Source: JBBQXK01 sp038209775
GTDB lineage: Bacteria > Pseudomonadota > Alphaproteobacteria > Rhodobacterales > Rhodobacteraceae
Reading direction: 5' to 3'
Length of the DNA stretch: 64,000 nt
Assembly: GCA_038209775.1 (NCBI GenBank)
Contig: JBBQXK010000005.1
Coordinates: 62,001 to 126,000, forward strand
A program made the position numbers and the translations under genes. A model generated the notes under the pieces. The model did no database searches and was not told the DNA's origin. It saw only the letters and a program-made list of their open reading frames with translations. This document shows, in pieces, positions 58,461-64,000 of the stretch (its first letter is position 1; each line of letters starts with the position of its first letter).

Positions 58461-60448
58461 TCACTGATCAAGGAAACTCCGCAGCTTCCTGCTTCTGCTC
58501 GGATGCTTCAGCTTCCGAAGCGCCTTAGCTTCAATCTGCCGGATCCGCTCTCGCGTCACGGAAAACTGCTGTCCCACCTCTTCCAGCGTGTGATCGGTGT
58601 TCATCCCGATCCCGAAGCGCATCCGCAACACCCGCTCCTCACGCGGCGTCAGCGAGGCCAGAACCCGCGTCGTCGTCTCTTTCAGGTTCTCCTGAATCGC
58701 CGATTCCAAAGGCAGGATCGCGTTCTTGTCCTCGATGAAGTCGCCAAGCTGGCTGTCTTCCTCGTCGCCAATCGGCGTCTCCAGCGAAATCGGTTCCTTG
58801 GCGATCTTCATCACCTTGCGGACCTTTTCCAGCGGCATCTGCAGCTTTTCGGCCAACTCCTCGGGTGTGGGTTCGCGGCCATCTCGTGCAGCATCTGGCG
58901 GCCGGTGCGCACAAGCTTGTTGATCGTCTCGATCATATGCACCGGGATACGGATGGTACGGGCCTGGTCGGCGATTGACCGGGTGATCGCCTGCCGGATC
59001 CACCACGTCGCATAGGTTGAGAATTTATAGCCCCGACGGTACTCGAATTTGTCCACAGCCTTCATGAGGCCGATGTTGCCTTCCTGAATAAGGTCAAGAA
59101 ACTGCAACCCGCGATTGGTGTATTTCTTGGCAATCGAGATCACCAGCCGCAGGTTGGCCTCGACCATTTCCTTCTTGGCCTGACGCGCCTCTTTCTCGCC
59201 CTTCTGCACCTGATTGACGATGCGGCGGAATTCGGAAATGTCGACGCCGATATACTGGCCAACCCCGGCCATCTCGGCACGCAATTCCTCGACCTTGTCG
59301 CGGGATTTCTCCATCAGCGCCTGCCAGCCACGCCCGGCCTTGGCCGCCATCCGGTCAAGCCAGGTGGGGTCCAATTCATACCCCTGATAGGCGTCAATGA
59401 ATTCGCGGCGGTTGATGCGGGCGGCGTCGGCCAGTTTCACCATGCCGGAATTGATCGCCATGATGCGGCGATTGATGCCATACAACTGGTCGATCAGCGC
59501 CTCGATCCGGTTGTTGTGCAGGTGCAATTCGTTCACCAGCGTCACGATTTCGGACCGCAGTTTCTGATAGGCCGCCTCGTCCGCCGCCGAAAACCGGGTC
59601 TTTTCCGACAGCGTCGCGTTCATCCGCGCGATCTGCATCTCGGCCAGCTTGACATAGTCGCGCGCGATCAGTTCCAGCGTTTCCAGAACCTTGGGCTTCA
59701 GCGCCGCCTCCATGGCGGCCAGCGACATGTTCGACGCCTCGTCGTCCTCGTCATCGTCCTCGGCGCGCATCAGGGGGTTGCCGTCGGCGTCCAGTTCCGG
59801 CTCGGCACCGCCGGGGCGGCGCGGCGCCTCGGACATGTCGAGGCCGCCCAGATCACCGCCGACCAACTCGTCCTCGCCGTCAAGACTGCGCCCGAACGTC
59901 GCTTCAAGGTCGATCACATCGCGCAGAAGGATGTCCTCGGACAACAGTTCGTCGCGCCAGATGGTGATCGCGTGGAACGTGAGGGGCGATTCGCACAGCC
60001 CCAGGATCATCGTGTTGCGGCCGGCCTCGATCCGCTTGGCGATGGCAATCTCGCCCTCGCGGGACAACAGCTCCACCGACCCCATCTCGCGCAGGTACAT
60101 CCGTACGGGGTCATCGGTGCGGTCCAGCGTCTCCGATGTACCCCCGGCAATCGCGATCTCGCGCGATCCCGATGTTTCCACCAGATCCCCGGCCGAAGGC
60201 TCGGCCTCTTCCATTTCGTCGTTTTCGGTGACCTGGATGCCCATTTCGTTCAGCATCGACATCACGTCTTCGATCTGGTCGGACGACACCTGATCGGGCG
60301 GAAGGACGGCATTCAACTGGTCGTAGGTGATATACCCACGCTCGCGCGCGTCGGCGATCATCTTCTTGACCGCGGCCTGGCTCATGTCCAGCGAGGTATC
60401 GGCCTCGGGCTCTTCGGGCTTGCCGTCGTCGGTATCCTTGAGGGCCAT
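58461..60448 (-). CDS. rpoD: Primary sigma factor RpoD (sigma-70), with apparent one-base deletion
   Basis: The housekeeping sigma factor, expected ~662 residues. Region 1.1 is at SQAAVKKMIADARERGYITY, region 2 at YKFSTYATWWIRQAITRSIA and regions 3-4 at EEDSQLGDFIEDKNAILPLE, ASLTPREERVLRMRFGIG and TRERIRQIEAKALRKLKHPS. As given, the frame breaks near 58880: the family sequence LHEIGREPTPEEL reads LHEMAANPHP because a single base (plus-strand G between 58880 and 58881) is missing. Uncorrected, translation stops at 58811 without regions 3-4. RpoD is essential, so a sequencing or assembly error is likeliest. The ATG at 60448 follows AAAGGAACCTCC. Confidence 0.93.
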
Positions 60449-60538
60449 GGAGGTTCCTTTGCGAGGCGGGCGAATCAGGGGGCGAATCAGCGAGGGCGTC
60501 ACTGTCGTCATAGCGCGAATCACGGGCAGGGACAGCAG

Positions 60539-62455
60539 TCAGCCCTTGCGTTTGACCCAGATTTCCGAATCAATCATGTCTTGCAGTCCTTTTGACAACG
60601 CATTCCTGTCCTCCCCCATGTTCCCGGCATCGGGCATCACCGTCGTGTCGGCCTCATGCCGGGCGCGGGCAGACTGCGCCAGCCGCCAGGTCAGCCCCTC
60701 ATCGGCCAGTCCGTCGATGTCGGCCATCGCCTCGGCAATCTCGGCACGGGCACCCCGGCGGGCGTCCAGTTTTGCAAATCCTTCCGCCAGGCACATCCGG
60801 GCAAGTCCCTCGTCGCTGCCGACACGCACCGGCGGGGCCGAGGAGACATGGGCAAGGTTAAGAAGCCTTTCAAGGACCGCCCGCGCCGAAGCGTCTGCAA
60901 CCGCCCCCCCCGCTGCCGACAACAGCGCCCGGCGCAACAGGTCATGCCCCTCGCCCCGCAGCGCCAGCGCCTCAAGATCGCCCTCGAAGGCCTGCAGCAG
61001 CGCCGGATGACCTGCCAGCGTCGCCAGCAGCACCGCCTCCAGCATCACCTCATCCACTGCCTCGCCCGGGCGGGCAAGCGCCGAGGCGCGGGTGGAGGTG
61101 GTCGCGGCCACCGGCAACACGGCACCACGCCGCTGGCCCTGCGGCATCGGCTGGAACGGGCGAAACGGCTTGCCCGTGCCGAACAACTCCAACCGCAGCC
61201 GCCGGATTTCCTCGCCGTAATGCCCCCGGATTGATGGATCGCGAATTTGCGCGATGGCCGCGCGCAGCGCCTTGTCCAGCGTCGCCTTCCGCTCGGGGCT
61301 GTCAAAGCTGTGCCCCTCCGTCTCGCGCCGCCACAGTAGGGTCACCATCGGCTCGGCCCGGTCCAGCACCGCGTGCATGGCCTGCGCGCCCTGCCCACGG
61401 ATCAGGTCGTCGGGGTCCTGCCCGTCCGGCAACAGCGCAAAGCGCAGCGCCTGCCCCGCTTCCAGCAGTGGCAGCGCCAGGTCCACCACCCGCAACGCAG
61501 CCCGAATGCCCGCCTTGTCGCCGTCCAGCGCAATCACCGGCTCGGGGTGCACCCGCCACATCAGGCGCAACTGATCCTCGGTCACCGCAGTGCCCAATGG
61601 CGCCACCGTCGCGCCGAACCCGGCATCGACCAGCGCGATCACGTCCATGTACCCCTCGGCCAAGATCAGGGGCTGCCCCTTGCCTGCCGCATCGCGCGCC
61701 GGGCCAAGGTTGAACAGGTTCCGCCCCTTGTCGAACAGCTCGGTCTCAGGGCCGTTCAGGTACTTCGCCTTGGCATTCGGGTCCATCGCGCGGCCCCCAA
61801 GCGAAATCGCGCGGCCCCGCGCATCACGGATCGGAAAGATGATCCGGCCCCGGAAGCGGTCATAGAACGTGCCGTCGTCGGCCTTGGCGACCAGCCCCGC
61901 CGCCTCGGCCATCTCGGGCGCGATGCCCTTGGCGGTCAGCGCGGTCAGCAGAAAATTGCGCTGATCGGGCGCAAACCCAAGGTCCCAGCGGGCTTGCGTC
62001 GCCTCGCTCAGCCGGCGCTTCTTGAGATAGTCGCGCGCCTCGCCCGCCCGGGCGGTCTGCAACTGCAGCCGGTAGATCCTGACCGCCTCTTCCATCACGT
62101 CCTGCAATTGGGTCCGCCGGTCGGCCTTTTGCGCCGCCTGCGGATCGCGCGCGGGCATCACCATGCCTGCCTCGCGCGCCAGAACCTCGACCGCCTCCAT
62201 GAACCCGAGGTTGCCGTTCTCCTTGAGGAACGTCAGCGCATCGCCCTTGGCATGGCAGCCAAAGCAGTAATAGAACCCCTTGCGGTCATCCACATGGAAA
62301 GACGGCGATTTTTCCTGATGGAACGGGCAGGGCGCCCACCAGTCGCCCTTCGCCATGTTCGACTTGCGCATGTCCCACGTCACCGCCCGCCCCACCACCG
62401 AGGACAGCGTCACCCGCGTGCGCAGTTCATCAAGAAATCCGGGCGGCAGGCTCAT
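60539..62455 (-). CDS. dnaG: DNA primase DnaG
   Basis: Synthesises RNA primers at replication forks. The 638-residue protein has the N-terminal zinc ribbon (C43, H46, C64, C67 in APCPFHQEKSPSFHV and FYYCFGCHAKGD), the RNA-polymerase core (YLKKRRLSEATQARWDLGFA, FYDRFRGRIIFPIRDARGRA) and the TOPRIM motifs LILAEGYMDVIAL and VIALDGDKAG. The C-terminal ~150 residues are the variable helicase-binding domain. It is followed by rpoD, as in the widespread dnaG-rpoD macromolecular-synthesis arrangement. Confidence 0.96.
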   Translation of the reverse strand: MSLPPGFLDELRTRVTLSSVVGRAVTWDMRKSNMAKGDWWAPCPFHQEKSPSFHVDDRKGFYYCFGCHAKGDALTFLKENGNLGFMEAVEVLAREAGMVMPARDPQAAQKADRRTQLQDVMEEAVRIYRLQLQTARAGEARDYLKKRRLSEATQARWDLGFAPDQRNFLLTALTAKGIAPEMAEAAGLVAKADDGTFYDRFRGRIIFPIRDARGRAISLGGRAMDPNAKAKYLNGPETELFDKGRNLFNLGPARDAAGKGQPLILAEGYMDVIALVDAGFGATVAPLGTAVTEDQLRLMWRVHPEPVIALDGDKAGIRAALRVVDLALPLLEAGQALRFALLPDGQDPDDLIRGQGAQAMHAVLDRAEPMVTLLWRRETEGHSFDSPERKATLDKALRAAIAQIRDPSIRGHYGEEIRRLRLELFGTGKPFRPFQPMPQGQRRGAVLPVAATTSTRASALARPGEAVDEVMLEAVLLATLAGHPALLQAFEGDLEALALRGEGHDLLRRALLSAAGGAVADASARAVLERLLNLAHVSSAPPVRVGSDEGLARMCLAEGFAKLDARRGARAEIAEAMADIDGLADEGLTWRLAQSARARHEADTTVMPDAGNMGEDRNALSKGLQDMIDSEIWVKRKG

Positions 62456-62518
62456 GGTGTCCTTGGTGTCCCTCTCAATTGGGCGACGACAGGCTGCATC
62501 GGCGCGCTACCCCCGATT

Positions 62519-62576
62519 CCCCCTTTCATCTTTGCGCAAGTATCCCACGGGGGTGCGGGGGTGTGAAACCCCCGCT
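62519..62576. repeat. Dispersed stem-loop repeat, copy C
   Basis: Same block as copies A and B: CCCCCTTTCATC, CAAGTATCCCACGGGGG, then an 8-bp stem (62555-62562 with 62568-62575, loop GTGAA, identical to copy B). It lies between the hydrolase stop and the dnaG start on the minus strand. Confidence 0.75.
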
Positions 62577-62584
62577 CGCGGCCC

Positions 62585-63568
62585 CTACAGCCCGCGCACC
62601 CAGTCCAGAACCAGCGCCACCATCGCCGCCGTCTGCCCCGGCGACAGCACGCGGCCCGCGATCACATGCGCATAGGGGTCGTCGGCAGACGTCAGCACCG
62701 GATGCTCCACCACCGCCACTGCCCCCCAACGGGCGGCGATGGCATCTGTGGTCGGCGCATCGACCACCCGGTCGTCAGGTGAATACAGAAACAGCGCCTG
62801 CACCCGCGCCGCGCCTGGGTCCATCCCCCGCACATGCCGCATCAGCGTCGCCATCGGAAACAGCGCCGCCGTCGGATAGCGCGTCGTCCACCACTTTCCA
62901 TGCGCCTCATTCGACGGCGCGAAGCTCCGCTCTGCCCCCGCCACCGCCGCCCCCCAGACCCGCACGAACGGCGCATCCAGAATGGTCTGCGCCGGCAGGT
63001 TGGCCAGCCGGTAGTTGGGTGAAATCAAGACCACCCCCGCCAGCCCCTTGGCCCGTGCGGGGTCAAGGACGGCCAGCGTGGCCAGCGTCGCCCCGGTCGA
63101 GGTGCCAATGAGCAGAACCCGATCGCCCAGCCGGTGCCCAATGGCCAAAGCCTCATCCAGATCGGTGATCCAGTCCTCGGCCACCACCGTGCCCAATGCC
63201 TCACCGGGTCGGCCATGCCCCGCCAGCCGCGTGAAATAGAGGTTGGCACCCAGGGCCTTGGCCACTTCGTCGGGCAAGGGGCGCACCTCTTCCAGCGTGG
63301 CCGAGAAGCCGTGCAGATAGACCACCGCCAGCGCCGTCTTCACCCCCACTGCACCGGCCCAGACGATCTGTTTCTCCGCCCCGGGCGTGATGTCGGTGAA
63401 CACCGCCTCGCGCGTCGCCAGCCAGCCGTCGATGTCCTCCGGCAGGGCGCTTGCGTCAAATGTCACCCTTGGGTCCATCGTCTCGCGCGGAGCGAAAAAC
63501 CACAGCGCGGCACCTGCCAGCACCAGCACCACCAACGCACGCCCCAGCCACTTGCCGAACCTACGCAT
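62585..63568 (-). CDS. Alpha/beta hydrolase (probable membrane-anchored)
   Basis: A 327-residue alpha/beta hydrolase with an N-terminal hydrophobic segment (LGRALVVLVLAGAALWFFAP) that should anchor or export it. The nucleophile elbow is LIGTSTGATLATL (Ser in GTSTG), AVVYLHGFSATLEEV has the oxyanion region, and LFLYSPDDRVVDAPT and VVEHPVLTSADDPYAHVI supply acidic and histidine residues. The ATG at 63568 overlaps the stop of the upstream hydrolase by 8 bases. The substrate is unknown; it resembles carboxylesterase/monoacylglycerol-lipase types. Confidence 0.85.
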   Translation of the reverse strand: MRRFGKWLGRALVVLVLAGAALWFFAPRETMDPRVTFDASALPEDIDGWLATREAVFTDITPGAEKQIVWAGAVGVKTALAVVYLHGFSATLEEVRPLPDEVAKALGANLYFTRLAGHGRPGEALGTVVAEDWITDLDEALAIGHRLGDRVLLIGTSTGATLATLAVLDPARAKGLAGVVLISPNYRLANLPAQTILDAPFVRVWGAAVAGAERSFAPSNEAHGKWWTTRYPTAALFPMATLMRHVRGMDPGAARVQALFLYSPDDRVVDAPTTDAIAARWGAVAVVEHPVLTSADDPYAHVIAGRVLSPGQTAAMVALVLDWVRGL

Positions 63569-64000
63569 CAGGCAACCCCCCCGAAATGTCATCCACCGCC
63601 TGCCCGATCAGCCCCAGACATTCGGGCGTTGAAAACCGGTGATCCGCCCCCTTGACCAGCGTCAGCCGGATGTCCGGCCCCGTCGCATGGTCGACAAGCC
63701 GCAGCGCCACCGACACCGTCACATCCTCATCCGCCGTGCCCTGCAACAACCGCACCGGAAACGCCAGCGCCAGCGGTGACCGCAACACCAGATGCTGCCG
63801 CCCGTCCTCGACCAGCCGGCGCGTGAACACATAGGGCTCGGGCCCATAATCCGACGCCCGCGCAATCCGCCCCGTGGCGGACATCACAGCGCGCTCATCC
63901 CCGGTCATGCCCGCCCACACACTGTCCTCGGTGAAATCGGGTGCGGCGGCGATCCCTACCAGCCCCGCCACCCGCCCAGGCATCGCCCGCGCCACCAACA
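63561..64000 (-). CDS. Alpha/beta hydrolase, C-terminal part (cut by window edge)
   Basis: The frame is open to the end of the window, so the N-terminus is missing. The visible ~146 residues include GRVAGLVGIAAAPDFTED, FPVRLLQGTADEDVTVSVAL (acid residue) and LVKGADHRFSTPECLGLIGQ (catalytic histidine), typical of the C-terminal half of prolyl-oligopeptidase-like esterases. It is coupled by overlap to the following hydrolase, so the two form one operon. Confidence 0.82.
   Translation of the reverse strand, partial: LVARAMPGRVAGLVGIAAAPDFTEDSVWAGMTGDERAVMSATGRIARASDYGPEPYVFTRRLVEDGRQHLVLRSPLALAFPVRLLQGTADEDVTVSVALRLVDHATGPDIRLTLVKGADHRFSTPECLGLIGQAVDDISGGLPDA

Noticed and set aside
58870..58890. 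Programmed frameshift in rpoD
   Set aside because: There is no slippery heptamer or stimulatory structure, and sigma-70 is not known to use frameshifting. A missing base in the consensus explains it more simply.

Overview
This is a contiguous stretch of high-GC chromosome (roughly two thirds G+C by eye) from an alphaproteobacterium of the Rhodobacteraceae/Paracoccaceae type. The indicators are an RpoHII-type heat-shock sigma factor with a TGATCC/CGTAA extracytoplasmic-sigma promoter, a B12-dependent ribonucleotide reductase (NrdJ), flavin-dependent thymidylate synthase (ThyX), a hisS-hisZ-hisG operon with the short HisG, an SOS box of the alphaproteobacterial GTTC-N7-GTTC kind, and a recurring intergenic stem-loop I associate with this family. 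No rRNA, tRNA, CRISPR array, phage block or replication origin was seen. One decayed IS5-family element is present.

Layout. 0-9 kb: housekeeping genes (partial glnD, LpoA-like activator, rsmI, yraN, gshB, yifB, a GST with a YHS-like tail, histidine phosphatase, cobU, rpoHII). 9.0-9.8 kb: remnant of an IS5-type transposase abutting the nrdJ stop codon. 9.8-14.7 kb: nrdJ, DUF1489, an orphan of lower GC, an EamA transporter. 14.7-19.8 kb: the homoprotocatechuate meta-cleavage operon hpaF-hpaE-hpaD-hpaG-hpaH, divergent from its MarR regulator hpaR. 19.8-27.3 kb: SOS mutasome imuA-imuB-dnaE2, with two striking repeat expansions: the imuA/imuB junction is present as six degenerate tandem copies, and ImuB carries an in-frame array of 180-bp units. 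27.3-34.7 kb: galM, a KDG-kinase-like gene, a YnjBCD-like ABC importer and an HpsN-like dehydrogenase. 35-43.2 kb: a DeoR-regulated locus with a TRAP transporter on one strand and GlpA-like, FAD-oxidoreductase and FGGY kinase genes on the other. 43.2-46.5 kb: hisG, hisZ, hisS. 46.5-51.5 kb: slyX and three exported hydrolases (patatin lipoprotein, caspase-like protease, chymotrypsin-fold protease). 51.8-55.8 kb: DacB, then a Slam-like outer-membrane translocator with its probable surface-lipoprotein client. 56-62.5 kb: thyX, small exported proteins, an atypical low-GC gene, rpoD (with an apparent one-base deletion) and dnaG. 62.6-64 kb: two alpha/beta hydrolases, the last cut by the window edge.

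How parts work together. CobU and a probable CobC-type phosphatase supply cobalamin chemistry near a cobalamin-dependent reductase. ImuA/ImuB/DnaE2 form one SOS-induced, stop-start-coupled mutagenesis unit. The hpa genes convert homoprotocatechuate towards the aldol-cleavage substrate, but hpaI and hpaBC are not in the window. The TRAP/oxidoreductase/kinase locus looks like uptake, phosphorylation and oxidation of a glycerol-like polyol. The most unusual material is the double repeat expansion around imuB. The Slam/lipoprotein pair and the exported hydrolase trio are the next most interesting.
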